A stretch of 64,000 bases of DNA. It comes from Cryphonectria parasitica EP155. Its lineage: Eukaryota > Ascomycota > Sordariomycetes > Diaporthales > Cryphonectriaceae. The stretch lies in contig NW_024468909.1 of assembly GCF_011745365.1 (NCBI RefSeq), forward strand, positions 6,696,001-6,760,000. The letters are read 5' to 3'. Position numbers and translations under genes: made by a program. The notes beneath the pieces are model-generated. The model searched no databases, had not been told where the DNA came from, and saw only the letters and a list, made by a program, of their open reading frames with translations. Below are positions 1-11,070 of this stretch, piece by piece (the stretch's first letter is position 1; each line of letters opens with the position of its first letter).

Positions 1-801
1 CGCTGGTCTGCTGCTGCATCTCGCGGTGCATCCTCTGGATCACAGACAGCCTGTCCTTCCACTCCGGGTCCGGGAGCTTGAACGTGCTTCCCTTGCCTGG
101 GCTATCGACGATGATCTCGGGGTAGTAGTTTCTATAGACACGGAGCAGGCCCTGCAAGTGACGATCATTGGCATTCTGGCGGGTGAGGTTCAACAACGCC
201 TGGATCCTGTGGTGCTGCACGTGCTTCCGCCTCGTGATGATGGCCAGGATGTGGAACAGCTGTGGTCTGGTGGCGGAGACGTCCAACAGGCTGAAGAGCA
301 CGCCGTACGCCCGGGCGAGCACACCCTGCGCTCTTGCATCCAGCACGTAGTAGACCTGGATGACCCACTGCAGAAGTGAGCTCTGCAGCGCAAGAGACGG
401 TTTCAGCTCGCCCAGGCCGAGAGACCCGATGATCCTGAGCACGACATCCTCCGAGACTGCTGCGACGGGGTAGAGGTTCCTGATGATACTGTTGAGGCTC
501 GCCTGGTCCAGGTAGCTTCGTGAGATGACGAGGTCAACGAGCTGAACCAGCTCCTCGGGCAGAACGCCTTGGTTGTAGGCGACCGAGGTGAGCTCGACCA
601 CCTTGGGCCTGACATCAGTAGCGCGGTTCTTGGCGGTGACTTTGGAGGCTGCAACAAGTCGTCAGAGATGCGGCAGACGAGGCAATTCTGCTTTTGAAAA
701 ATTGGAACAGGAAAAGAAAAAGGGCAGAGCTGAAAATAATACTTGCCTTGGACAACAACATCAATCAAGGATTGTGTTCTGGTTTTGAATACGTCTTCCA
801 T
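1..801 (-). CDS. mis6: CENP-I/Mis6-family inner kinetochore protein, 5' part only
   Basis: Exons on the minus strand are 801-747 and 648-1, and the gene continues beyond the left edge of the window. About 234 N-terminal residues are visible. They start MEDVFKTRTQSLIDVV and run through the Mis6 core, with stretches such as NQGVLPEELVQLVDLV, GSLGLGELKPSLALQ, LLQWVIQVYYVLDA and RPQLFHILAIITRRKHVQ, which are characteristic of CENP-I/Mis6. The family forms part of the constitutive centromere-associated network that supports CENP-A chromatin and kinetochore assembly. The single intron seen starts GCAAGT and ends TTGCAG, with a CTGAC branch site. Only this GC donor restores the frame into ASKVTAKNRATDV. 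Identification is by recalled family sequence; the C-terminal half cannot be judged. Confidence 0.85.
649..746 (-). other. GC-AG intron in the CENP-I/Mis6 gene
   Basis: The 98-nt intron has donor AAG|GCAAGT, branch TCTGACG and acceptor TTGCAG. A competing GT three bases downstream of the GC (AAGTATT) would shift the frame, while the GC donor joins CAA-G to CC-TCC and gives Q-A-S-K. GC donors are a minority class in fungi and usually carry an otherwise perfect consensus, as here. Confidence 0.75.
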
Positions 802-1097
802 CTCATCATTGAATTTGATGGACCTGTCTTTTTATGGAAGAAAAGAATAAAAAAGCATAAGGGATGACCGATCCCCTCGTCAAAAGATAAAAGGTTCAAT
901 TTGTCGTTCCTACTGATGTTGCTGATTATTTACTTCAACGACGCGCTGAGGTTTGGATATGCATTTGACGCGTTTCGGGGATATGTGCGCAGGGAATCAG
1001 TGTAGAGGTAATAGGAACCAGTCAAGTGTCTGCCGGTTTCCAGAAAGAAAGTAGTGGAATATAGGTAGAAGATTATCACTGGGATTTCAACCGAGTC
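802..1097. other. intergenic, CENP-I promoter side and tRNA upstream region
   Basis: AT-richer spacer between the CENP-I start codon and the tRNA gene. No ORF or motif that I can support. Confidence 0.6.
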
Positions 1098-1186
1098 GGT
1101 TGTGTAGTGTAATGGTTATCACTCTGGATTCTGACGATTAAAACACGTCCTTTCCAGCAATCTGAGTTCGATTCTCAGCACGACCT
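1098..1186 (+). tRNA. tRNA-Gln(CUG) with a 17-nt intron
   Basis: A full cloverleaf can be drawn. Acceptor GGTTGTG pairs with CACGACC (one G-U pair). The D arm is GTGT/ATCA. The anticodon stem CTGGA pairs with TCCAG around the loop TTCTGA-T, with anticodon CTG at 1131-1133. The T stem CTGAG pairs with CTCAG around TTCGATT. The intron lies after position 37, at 1135-1151, the canonical place for archaeal/eukaryotic nuclear tRNA introns. Internal promoter A box is near 1106-1116 and B box near 1164-1174. A T-rich Pol III terminator follows directly. It would read CAG glutamine codons. Confidence 0.93.
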
Positions 1187-1200
1187 TCTTTTTGTTTTTC
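1187..1200 (+). terminator. Pol III oligo(T) terminator of tRNA-Gln
   Basis: T-rich run (TCTTTTTGTTTTTC) starting at the discriminator base of the tRNA, the usual Pol III termination signal. Confidence 0.75.
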
Positions 1201-1729
1201 CCTCACATGTGTCTTGTATATTCTTATTCTTAATTTATCGTTGGATTTGCTTTTGTAAATTTTATGAATCAAACCACTTTGTCTTTTTAAGAGCCCGCGT
1301 ATGGTTCTGGATTGACTGTGACATTGCTGCCATAAAGCAGCATGCCCTTGTATCTGTATCTGTGAGAGTACTGCAGGATCTACTACTGCTATTACGTAGC
1401 CCGCCATTGTCAGCTTCTGGTATGGCATTGCTTCACTGCCCCTCTTGAGCCCCTCAGTCCCCCCACATCAGCCAGGGACTGCACTGACCACCTCGTAGGC
1501 TGGCAGTTAGTTGTAGTAGCCTAGCAGCCTAGCAACCAAGCAGCAACAAGCTGCTGCGAGGTCCATCAACTTTCGTTTACTTTCCAACGCCGGCCTGGAA
1601 ATTTCACAGAGCTGCCCTCGATCAACCTTCCCAACCCGCACGAAACCAAATCTCCTCCCATTCCGACTACCGCAGCTGCATTTCGGATCGTCGTTGGTCT
1701 TGATAGAGTTTTTTTCTACACAAGTCAAC
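1201..1729. other. intergenic, promoter and leader of CSE1
   Basis: No gene recognised. The part nearest the start codon is CT-rich, as is typical of fungal promoters and leaders, and ends CAACATGG at the CSE1 start. Confidence 0.55.
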
Positions 1730-4700
1730 ATGGCAGCAGAGATCCAGAACATCGCCCAGCTGCTGGATGCAACCCTGGATCCGCAGCAGCACCGCAAAGC
1801 CGAGAACCTCCTCAAGCAGGAGGAGAAGAAACCCCAGTACTCCCTCCAGCTCCTCAAGATCGTCGCCGAGCAGAGTCTTCCCGTCAAGACTCGTCTCGCC
1901 GCTGCGCTCGCCTTCAAGAACTTTGTTCGCCTGAACTATGTGAACGAAGATGGAGAACACAAGCTGCCCGCAGGAGAGGTTGCAACCATCAAGCAGGAGC
2001 TTGTGGGCCTCATGATCACATCGCCCCCGAACATCCAGAGTCAGCTCGGCGAGGCTATCAGCGTCATTGCCGACTCAGACTTCTGGACGCGGTGGGATAC
2101 CTTGATACAGGTATGTGCGATCCTTTTTTTTTTTCGTCTTAATATCTTAATAAATGCGCCGACTAACCCTCATGTGCTGTGCAGGACCTCGTCAGCCGGA
2201 TCTCGCCCACCGATTACAAGGTTAACAACGGAGTTTTGGAGGTCGCACACTCTATCTTCGTGCGCTGGCGACCGCTTTTTCAGTCCAACGAGCTGTATGC
2301 CGAAGTCAACCACGTCGTGCAGCACTTTGGCCCGGCGTACGGTGAGCTGCTGCGCATCACGGACCAACAGATAGACGCGAACAAGGACAATACCGCACCG
2401 TTGCAGGGCTGGTTCGAGACCATGAGCTTGATGGTCAGGATACTCTACGATCTCACATGCCATGATCTGCCCCCTACGATCGAAGGCAACCTGCCGTACA
2501 TATTTGGCCTCCTCGACAAGTACTTGTCGTACACAAACCCCATATTCGCCGGCGACGAGGACGAGGCAACAGCGCTGGAGCATGTCAAGGCAGACATATG
2601 CGAAGCCCTGACGCTCTTCTCAACCAAGTACGACGAAGACTTCACCCCCTACTGCGAGCGATTCATAACCTCTGTGTGGAACCTCCTGTCGACCATTGGC
2701 CCCGAAAAGAAGTACGACCTCCTGGTGAGCAAGGCCTTACAATTTCTGACCGCCGTCGCCGGGTCCAAGCATGCGGCCGCCTTCAACGACGAGAACATCC
2801 TGGGCCAGATTGTGGAGAAGGTGATTCTGCCCAACGTCACCCTCCGCGAGTCAGACATCGAGATGTTCGAAGACGAGCCCATCGAGTTCATCCGAAGAGA
2901 CCTCGAGGGATCGGATACGGACTCTAGGCGACGCGCCGCTACCGATTTCTTGCGGAAGCTGCTGGAGAGATTTGAGCTTCTCGTCACGAGCGTCGTCTTC
3001 AAGTACATCGACCACTATCTGACGCAGGGGCAGAAGGACTGGAAGGCCAAGGACACGGCCGTGTACCTGTACCTGGCCATTGCTGCCAAGGGTGCCGTTA
3101 CGACGGCGCAGGGTGTCAAGACGGTCAACCCTCACGTCAATGTCGTCGAGTTCTTCCAGAGCCACATCGCCTCTGATCTTTTGAACGATGCCGGGGTCGA
3201 GCCCATCTCCAAGGTCGACGCCATCAAATACCTTCACAACTTCCGCAGCCAACTGACTAGGGAGCAATGGCAAGCCGCATTCCAGCCCCTCATCAAGAAT
3301 ATGGCCTCGGACAATTATGTTGTATACACATATGCTGCAATCGCGGTGGAACGGGTCCTGTTCTTGACGAATGACCAGGGCGAGCACACATTCTCGAGGG
3401 CGGATATCGAGCCACTGGCAAAGGACCTCCTCGACCACCTGTTCCACCTTGTTGAGAAGGACAAGGCCCCAGCCAAGATGCAGGAGAATGAGTTCTTGAT
3501 GCGCTGCATCATGAGAGTCCTGATCGTGATCAACCAGGGAATACAACCCATCTTAGATGGCGTCTTGAATCATCTCATCAACATTGTTGGTGTCATCAAG
3601 GCTAACCCCAGCAATCCTCGATTCTACTACTACCTGTTCGAGGCCATGGGAGCCCTGGTCCGGTTTTCCAGCCCCTCACAAGAAGCTATGCTGCACGAGC
3701 GCCTGTGGGAACCATTCTCGTACATCCTCAACCAGGACATCTCGGGTAAGACAAAACCATTTCAAGCAGCCGTGGTGTGGATTTTCAAAACTGACCGTAA
3801 TAGAATTTGTCCCCTATGTCTTCCAGATCTTCGCCGCCCTGCTCGAAGCTACTCCATCGAACGAATTGCCTGCCAACTACAGCACGCTCCTACCTTATAT
3901 CCTTGCGCCCGCCGTATGGGAGACGAGGGGCAACGTGCCCGGTTGCGCCCGATTCTTGGCGGCTATGGTGCCCAAGTCCAAGCGGGTGATTTTGGAGAAC
4001 AGACAGCTAGAGCAGGTTCTGGGTGTTTTCCAGGGATTGTTGAATGTGAAGAAGACGGAGCAGAACGCCTTCGACATTCTCGAGTCAGTCATAGCAGCAT
4101 TCGATGGGTGAGTAAATTTTCCCTTGGCGGTAGATGTCTCTCCATTGTATCCTGAAGCTAATGTATATCGCTGGCAGGACGACGCTGGGCGCGTATTTCC
4201 CGACCATCTTACAGCTCACGCTTGCCAAGCTGCAGGCGCAACCGTCGGATTCATACAAGCAGCGATTTGTCCGCTTCTATCATCTAGTTTCAGCGCGGAC
4301 GGAGCACGGATTGGGTGCTGACTTCTTCATCAAACATGTCGAGGCCTTGCAAGCCAAGATGTTCCCGGCCATCTACCAGAGCATCATCCTCAAGACGACC
4401 GGCTCGTTAGCCCGCCCCGTCGACAGGAAGATTGGCGTCATCTCATACACCAAGACGCTCTGCGACTCGAAAGAGTTTGCAATCACCTACGGCAACAAGG
4501 GCTGGGGCTGGACAGCCAATGCACTGCTGGATCTTCTCAAGAACCCACCCAAGGTGGCGGTCGGATTCGGCGATGAGATCATCACGGAAGCAGACGTGGA
4601 CGACATCGGGTTCGGTCTCGGCTACACCCCCCTGAACACATGCAAGCGCGGCCCACGTGATGACTTTCCTGAGCTCACCGACGTTCAGGTCTGGGTCAGC

Positions 4701-4808
4701 GAGTACATGAAGAAGACCAACGCACAGGCCAACGGCATGCTTCTGCAGTTTGTCCAGCAGAGAGTATCACCTGAGGGCCAGCAGGCCTTGGCTCCTTATC
4801 TGCAGTAG
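1730..4808 (+). CDS. cse1: Exportin Cse1/CAS, importin-alpha re-exporter
   Basis: Exons are 1730-2110, 2185-3745, 3804-4107 and 4178-4808, giving 958 residues, the normal size for the family. The start MAAEIQNIAQLLDATLDPQQHRKAE opens the importin-beta N-terminal (Ran-binding) repeat, followed by LLKIVAEQSLPVKTRLAAA and AFKNFVRLNYV. The Cse1 core (EFIRRDLEGSDTDSRRRAA) and the conserved C-terminal CAS domain (PEGQQALAPYLQ end) are present. Cse1 binds RanGTP and exports importin-alpha from nucleus to cytoplasm so it can be reused for NLS-cargo import. All four exon joins keep frame: D-I-S-E-F-V across intron 2 and F-D-G-T-T-L across intron 3. Start chosen because it is the first methionine that fits the family; an upstream ATG at 1694 adds 12 unlike residues. 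Confidence 0.95.
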
Positions 4809-6129
4809 AGACACCAATACTCGAATGTACATGCTTTGATGATCTTGACCATCTCAAGACAACCACATGAGACGAAAACAAAAATCATTGATGCGAGAAG
4901 GTCGACGGACTACATGGCGGGCAGAATGGCGTTGGGAAGGACCAAAATGATTCGGTGGTAGGGAGACAATGACAGCTGCAAGGCACTGAATTAAATGTGT
5001 AGTAGGTGCATCTCTCCCTTGGTTAGCACTTTTGAACTATGCGTCCGACTTGGTTTTTTTTTTTATTTCTTCTTTTTTTCTTATCATGGTCTTCACATAG
5101 AATAGCATACCCCCGATATCGAGGTCGGAATGTCAAATTAGTTACAGTGAGTGCGTTGGTTGGTGTCTCAGGAGTGGCGAATCCTACGCCGTATTTGTTC
5201 CGCGGGTCCGCATCATCCTTCCTCAGAGTACCGCCTTACTCTCACACGAGAAGGACGCAGTCCTGGTGCGTATCCACATCTCTCTCTGTGTGTCTCTTCC
5301 CATAGACCGGAACGTTGTGGGGCTACGAAGAAGTATATTTTGAACAAAAGGCCAATGAATCAGATGCCAAGTTGAGCCCTGTGGGCCCCCCATCCCCTAC
5401 CCACAGTCTGTAACTAGCCAGCCCCACGATCTATCAGCGAAGCGCGCTCGCGGCCGTCTTGCTCAGAGGAGAGATTGCAAAAGACAAAGACATTAGGCAT
5501 GATGATGTTGAGACTTGATCTTGGGGGTGCGTCAAACGTGATCCTGACATATTGAGCCTCAACACGGCGGCACAGCACGGCAACAATTTGTGGCCCAGCA
5601 ACAAACAACAACAAGGGGCGCCTCGAGGTCAGCCGCGTGCTCGACAATCTGGAGTGGGCGATCTCTAACCAGAGGATTGACTTAGCGCTTAGCGAACGAC
5701 AGACCAATGCCCTCTTAGGAGGCTGATACCACCTATAACATCATCATAACAGGGATCCAAATCCTCCGCATTACCAGACACCCAGCAGTGACAGTCTTTT
5801 ACTAACAGATCACCCGTTTTTAATTGCTACTTATCTGCAGGGGCATTTACGTAGCACAGCTGAATGGTTGTCCGACATGGGGTCGAAACCCATAGATGGC
5901 CAGCATGGTAGTGTACGCTCTGTCGTCTCGTGGGTCCGCGAAGGAAGTGCCCTGATCGAAGAGAGGGGGGGGGGGGCCGCCTTTGGATGTTCACACCTCC
6001 ACAAGCTCTTTGTATTTTTCCCTCCTTTCCTACTCTCTTCATTCGAATTTTGGGTCTCTATTTGGCCTGCTCCTCTGACGTCCTTCGTGATCGTGCTCAT
6101 CACTGGAGGGCGCGCGGTATCTTTACGAT
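4809..6129. other. intergenic between CSE1 and the kelch gene
   Basis: About 1.3 kb with no supported gene. It holds the CSE1 3' end, several T-rich runs and a G12 tract at 5965-5976 in the upstream region of the kelch gene. Confidence 0.55.
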
Positions 6130-8081
6130 ATGGAGTTGTTCCTTATGTTGGGTGTGTGCTTGGGCTCAGCTCTTGCAAGAGAGGAGACAACAGCAGCCTC
6201 TCTAAGTGCACGTCAGGCCGACGGCGCTGTGTCGGACACATATTTCATGAGACGAGGCTACCACTCATGTAAGTAAACTCATCAGTCAATTAGGTCTCTC
6301 TCCGTCCATACAAGGCCGTCCTTCCTCGCTGACCAGTTATTTCTTTTTTTTCCCCCACCACCACAATAGCCGCTGTACTGGGCAGTAAGGTTTACATTGA
6401 TGGCGGCACATTCTCCTACTCGAGCGGCGACGGCGTGCAGTACCAATACTCAGATACACTGCTTTATATCGACATAAGTAATGACTTCACCCCGACCTCT
6501 GCCTCGATCATGTCTATAGAAAAACCATCGGGCGTGCCAAATCTAGTCTACGGCGGATCCTGGGTCAACGATGGGCTTATGTACACGGGCTTCGCAGGCC
6601 GGTACCCGCCAGTGGGCGACGAGGCCTGGCAGGACTCGGGCCTCTGGTCGTTTGAGCCCAGCGGCGACGGGTCGACGGGCACGTGGACGAACCTGAACGA
6701 CACAGCAGCGTCCTATTTCACGACCGGGTCGCGGGCCTACCTGGGCTCCGTGGCGAGCGGCAACGGCACAGGATATTTTCTGGGCGGGAACATGGACTAC
6801 AGCGCCAACGAGACGTACGTGCCCATCAGCGGCCTCCTGAGCTACGACTTTGGCACCAACACGGTGACCAACACGACGGTGACGGGCATCTCGATGGAGG
6901 GGTGGGCGAGCTACGCACAGATGCTCTACGTGCCCAACTTTGGCCCGTCGGGCGTGGTCATCTCGGCAGGCGGGTTCCGCGACGACCCAGACGACGAGTA
7001 CATGGAGAGCCTCTCGACGATCCAGATCCTGGACCCCTCGACGGGGACGTGGTACGAGCAGGCCACGACGGGCGCGGCGCCGCAGACGCGCAAGGAGTTC
7101 TGCATGACGGGGGCGCCCAGCTCCAACGAGACGTACGAGATTGTCGTCTACGCCGGGTGGAACGGCACGCTGGGCGACGACGCCATCCCCTGGGACGACC
7201 TGTACGTGCTGTCGCTGCCCTCGTTCCACTGGTTCCAGGCCTCGTACGACGCCCTGCACCCACGCCACGGCCTGACGTGCGAGCACATCGGCGGCGGCCA
7301 GGTCCTGGCCATCGGCGGCGTCGACACCACCCAGCTGTACAGCCCGGACTACTACCTGGGGCCCTACAGGACCCAGGACACCCACCCGCAGGGCCTGGCC
7401 GTCTTCGACCTCAACTCCATGAGCTGGACCGACGCCTTCGACAGCAACAAGACCGTCTATGTCCAGTCCAGCACCGTCCAGGCCTACTACGCCGGCAACA
7501 GCCGCACTGCCGACTTTACGAGCTCGGCGCTCGAGCAGGTGTTTAGCGTGCAGAACTTCACCGCCGCCGCGACCGCGACATCGTCTGGGGATAGCAGCAG
7601 CAGCAGCTCGGGTGCGTCGTCGTCAGGTGCTGCGGGCAACACTGCCGGGAGCAGCAGCAGCAGCAGCAGCAGCTCCTCGTCCTCCTCGGCGGGCGCTATC
7701 GCCGGTGGTGTGGTCGGGGGTGTGGCTGCTGCGGCGATTGTCGCGGCGTCTGTGTTCTATTTCCTGCGTAGGAAGCGGAGGAGCGACGTTAGCGCTAGGA
7801 AGAAGGACGAGCTGGAGCAGTCCGGCGGGTCCCCACAGCCCGGGTCCGACATGGACGCCTATGCCAGCCAGACGTCCAAGAATACGTACTATGAGATGGT
7901 GGGCCAGGAGATGGAGTCTCGGCGAGCAGAGATGCCGGGTCACAAGGTGTCGCCTGCGGGGTCGCAGACGGGGATCCTGGGCCAGCAGCAGGCTCCGCCG
8001 GGGTATTACTACAGAGAGATGCCTGGCAATGGGCTTCCTGCCGAGATGAATTCCGAGTCGCATAGGGTCGAGTTACCTTGA
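6130..8081 (+). CDS. secreted kelch-propeller protein with one C-terminal membrane anchor
   Basis: Exons are 6130-6268 and 6370-8081, giving 616 residues. The first exon encodes a signal peptide (MELFLMLGVCLGSALA) and the join gives RRGYHSSAVLGSKVYIDGG, a kelch blade start. Further blades contain LLYIDI, YFLGGNMDYS, VVISAGGF, YEIVVYAGW and VLAIGGVD, so a galactose-oxidase/kelch-type beta-propeller is likely. Many N-x-S/T sequons support an extracellular location. A Ser-rich stalk (about residues 480-520) leads to a Gly/Ala-rich transmembrane segment (GGVVGGVAAAAIVAASVFYF), a basic stop-transfer RRKRR and a tail of about 90 cytoplasmic residues. Family members are common in Pezizomycotina and mostly uncharacterised; a cell-surface or wall-sensing role would be inference. 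Confidence 0.85.
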
Positions 8082-8095
8082 TGGAAATAGGAGGA

Positions 8096-8121
8096 GAAGA
8101 AGAAGAAGAAGAAGAAGAAGA
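8096..8121 (+). repeat. (GAA)n microsatellite in kelch 3' UTR
   Basis: About eight GAA units directly downstream of the stop codon of the kelch gene. Confidence 0.85.
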
Positions 8122-8390
8122 AAGAGAGAAAGAAACTACATATACTGGCGTCAAGTGAGTCAAAGGGACATAGAGACGAATAGACGTTGACGAGAAATGG
8201 ACGTTGAGGAGCAGGTTTGTATAAGACACAAAGAGAGAGAAGAAAAAAAAACAGAGAGGGATACCCATGGCACATAATTTTATAGAATAATGTATCAAGT
8301 ACTTTATTTCAAGATCCTACTGCCTCCTTTGAGCAGTCAGTCCATGATATGCCTAGCATGTTGAGATTAGTATGCCAATAGCCTGTTGAA

Positions 8391-8404
8391 CCCCCCCCCC
8401 CCCC
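8391..8404 (+). repeat. poly(C) tract, 14 nt
   Basis: Uninterrupted C14 in non-coding DNA. One of about two dozen C/G runs of 10 or more bases in this window. Confidence 0.95.
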
Positions 8405-8850
8405 ATCCTGCCCAACCCATCATAATTACCCGTGAAGAAACAAGAGAAGCAGAATGAAAAATAAACAAACGTCTCTCTTCCCCTTTCTTTTCAGACGCGG
8501 GTCCAGTCATTGTTGAAACCATCCCATGCAACCGGTACCCAACCTGCCCAGTCTATGTTGAAAGATGCATCCAGCATGCCTGCCCAGCGCCATGTTAAAA
8601 TGCGCTGTTCTTTTCTTTGTCAATGTGGTCAAAGTCAACCAAGCCTCTCTCCCTTAGAAAACTCCAAGTCCCATGCATGCATATTGTTGAAAATCATTGG
8701 ACGTCGTCCACCACATATCTTCTCCTCTCTCCTTTCTCGTTCTTCAAAACAAAAGAAGGAAAAAAAAATGGAAATGAAGATGGAAAAAGACAAAGTAAAC
8801 CTTCATCACCCTTAGCTCGCTTACCCCCACCCCCCCTTCTCTTCAATACC

Positions 8851-9705
8851 TTAATCTCGACTCTCAAGCCCATACCCGCCCAACTGCGTGCCACCCATCC
8901 CATACGTCTTCCCCTCAGGCCCTCGCCTGTTCTGGCTACGCGGGCCCCGATCCTTCAGGTCACTCCGCAGCCAGCCCAGCACGACCTCGCCCAGGCGCGA
9001 GTTCCCCGTCGCCTCCTCGCCCTCGAGGCGGGCCAGGAACTTGTCCGTCTCACCCCACTCGCGCACGGTGCCCATGTGCATGTGCACAAGATGCGTGGGC
9101 CAGCCGGCCAGGTTGTCGAGGATGTGCGTGGCATAGACAATCGTGCAGTCGCGGGCCTCGGTCTCGCGCTTCAGCCAGGCGAGGAACTCGGCGCGCGAGA
9201 GGACGTCGAGGTCGACGGTGATCTCGTCGAGCAGCAGCACGGTCCAGGGCCGCACGAGGCCCATGGCCAGCTGCACGCGGCGCCTCTCGCCGTCGCTGAC
9301 GGCCGACATGCGCCAGGCCGTGTCGATGTCCAGCACGTGCACGAGCTCGTCGCGGCGCTCGGGATAGGCGTCGCCGCCCACGGAGCGCAGGAGCTCGACC
9401 ACGCCAATGTCTGTGCGGACGATGGGGTTGAGCACCCACTCGAGGCCCAGGTAGGTCACGCCCTCGAGGCCGTCCTTGAAGGGGTCGACGCCCGAGATGG
9501 AGATGGTGTTGGAGGGGGCGAGGCGCTTGCCGGCGAGGAGGCGGAGGAGCGTCGTCTTGCCTGCGCCATTGGCACCGATGAGGAGGGTGCGGGACCGCGG
9601 TGGGACTGAGAGGCTGATGTCTGTCACGCCGAGGGAGGCGTCGGCGAAGGAGTAGGTGAGCTTGTTGACCTCGATGGAGGGCGGTGCTGGTGGTGTGCTG
9701 CCCAT
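8851..9705 (-). CDS. caf16: CAF16-type soluble ABC ATPase (CCR4-NOT associated)
   Basis: Single exon, 284 residues, close to the yeast protein in size. One ABC nucleotide-binding domain without membrane spans is seen: Walker A GANGAGKT (about residue 43), signature-like SDGERRRVQLAMGL, Walker B TVLLLDEITVDLD, and the H-loop ATHILDNL. Yeast Caf16 associates with the CCR4-NOT complex and affects mRNA metabolism and transcription; it is not a transporter. The tail ends in a Gly-rich segment (YGMGGTQLGGYGLESRD) typical of the fungal proteins. The start at MGSTPPAPPSIEVNKLTYSF was chosen because an in-frame upstream ATG at 9972 adds 89 residues that look like leader sequence. Confidence 0.92.
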   Translation of the reverse strand: MGSTPPAPPSIEVNKLTYSFADASLGVTDISLSVPPRSRTLLIGANGAGKTTLLRLLAGKRLAPSNTISISGVDPFKDGLEGVTYLGLEWVLNPIVRTDIGVVELLRSVGGDAYPERRDELVHVLDIDTAWRMSAVSDGERRRVQLAMGLVRPWTVLLLDEITVDLDVLSRAEFLAWLKRETEARDCTIVYATHILDNLAGWPTHLVHMHMGTVREWGETDKFLARLEGEEATGNSRLGEVVLGWLRSDLKDRGPRSQNRRGPEGKTYGMGGTQLGGYGLESRD

Positions 9706-10905
9706 TTTTTTTTTTCTTCCCCAGGAGAGGAATTGAGGTGTAAGATTTATATCAATTGGAAGCAGAGGGGAAGAAGAAAAAAGGCAGGAAAAAAGCCTTG
9801 TCTGGTTCCAAGTTGGTGAGCAGTCCAAGTGAGTCGGATCGTTGTCAAGCCTTGATTGGTGAGGGTTGAAAGTATATGAGAGAGAATCCAGGTTGTCAAT
9901 GACGCTGAACGAAAAAAAAAATAATGAAATACAAATCCAAAGCGGGTAAGAGAGGTCTTTATAAAAAACCACACACAGAAATGTGCCTTGACGAGGGGAT
10001 ATTCTTACACCTCCAGAGACAGAAGGAGCCCTTCCAACTAGGAGAATCTAATAATGTTTTCTTTCTCTGTGCTGCCGACAGGAAAATGATGAGGAATCAA
10101 TGGCGTGCCCATTTGCGCAAAAGGCATCGTCGGGTGACATTTGCTTGGAGGCTGGTGCTAACCCCCGAAAATTCGCCGACGCAGTCACTGGGGGTTAGGG
10201 TTAGCAGAGCTGCTGCTCTGCCGCCCTGGATTTTTGTACTCTTATTTCTGTCTCTTTTTCTTCTTTCCTTCATTCTCCAAAAGTGCGTCCCTTCATTTTT
10301 AGTATTCATCATTATAATCCTGCCTATAGAAAGGAATGCCCTTGCACTCACTCAAAAACAATCAATGTTGAAAAATGATGTACCACTACTACTTTGTATT
10401 CCTATTCTTACACACGAGGCGCTCATGATTTGTACTTGTGTTTTTCATCTTTCCCCGCTTCCCGTATTGGGAATAACAATAGTAATGATAACAAAGACAG
10501 ACTCGCTCTCAAGTCGAGTGCGTTGTCGCCGTTCACCTGACACCAAACCTTCTCGTCCGGTATGGCAAGCGCTTGTTGATATTCCCACCCACCCCCCAAA
10601 CCCCCCAGCCCAATCGATGATGCTGTGAAGACAATACTCCCGATGGTCTTGTCAAGAGTATTCATGCCTGTAATAAATAAAAAAACGCCAGTCGACATGC
10701 ACACCGAATGCCCCCATACACACACCAAAAGCCATGCAGCCGAGTGAAGGAAACCTCTCCCTCCCCAATGCTCCGGGTCCAGAGCAAAAAAAAAAAAATT
10801 GACACAACACCCTCCTCCCAGTTCCGATCATCGATTTCCGCCATCTTCCGTTGCAAAAGCGTGCAAAGGAGAACTGGATTGTCTTCAGAGGTGTCCAAGG
10901 TACCC
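9706..10905. other. intergenic, CAF16 promoter and CYK3 3' flank
   Basis: About 1.2 kb without a supported gene. Holds a two-unit TTAGGG (telobox-like) motif at 10191-10204 and AT-rich 3' flanking sequence of CYK3. Confidence 0.55.
10191..10204 (+). promoter_or_regulatory. telobox-like (TTAGGG)2 motif upstream of CAF16
   Basis: The sequence GGGGTTAGGGTTAG lies about 490 bp upstream of the CAF16 start codon. TTAGGG is the telomere unit of filamentous ascomycetes and also a binding motif of Tbf1/TRF-like factors. Two units are too few to call an interstitial telomere. Confidence 0.35.
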
Positions 10906-11039
10906 TCAGCCCTCACAGTGCCACTCCGCAAACACGCACCACTTGGCAATGCGATCTGCAAGCACGAGACCTCTCCACACACCACGCTCGGAGCATTTGA
11001 TGATGGTCTCCCACGTGCCCCCATCACTAACCTCATCGT

Positions 11040-11070
<31 letters not shown>

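Larger units (their letters stand above)
8082..8850. other. intergenic between convergent kelch and CAF16 genes
   Basis: 3' flanks of two converging genes. Contains a (GAA)n tract just after the kelch stop codon and a C14 tract at 8391-8404. No gene seen. Confidence 0.55.

Noticed and set aside
5838..5895. GGGTCGAAACCC resembling a tRNA T arm
   Set aside because: Loop sequence is not the TTCRANY type on either strand and no cloverleaf forms.
9706..9972. N-terminal extension of CAF16 from an upstream ATG
   Set aside because: The extra 89 residues are leader-like and precede the normal CAF16 start by an A/T-rich stretch.
10191..10204. interstitial telomere
   Set aside because: Only two TTAGGG units; kept as a possible telobox instead.
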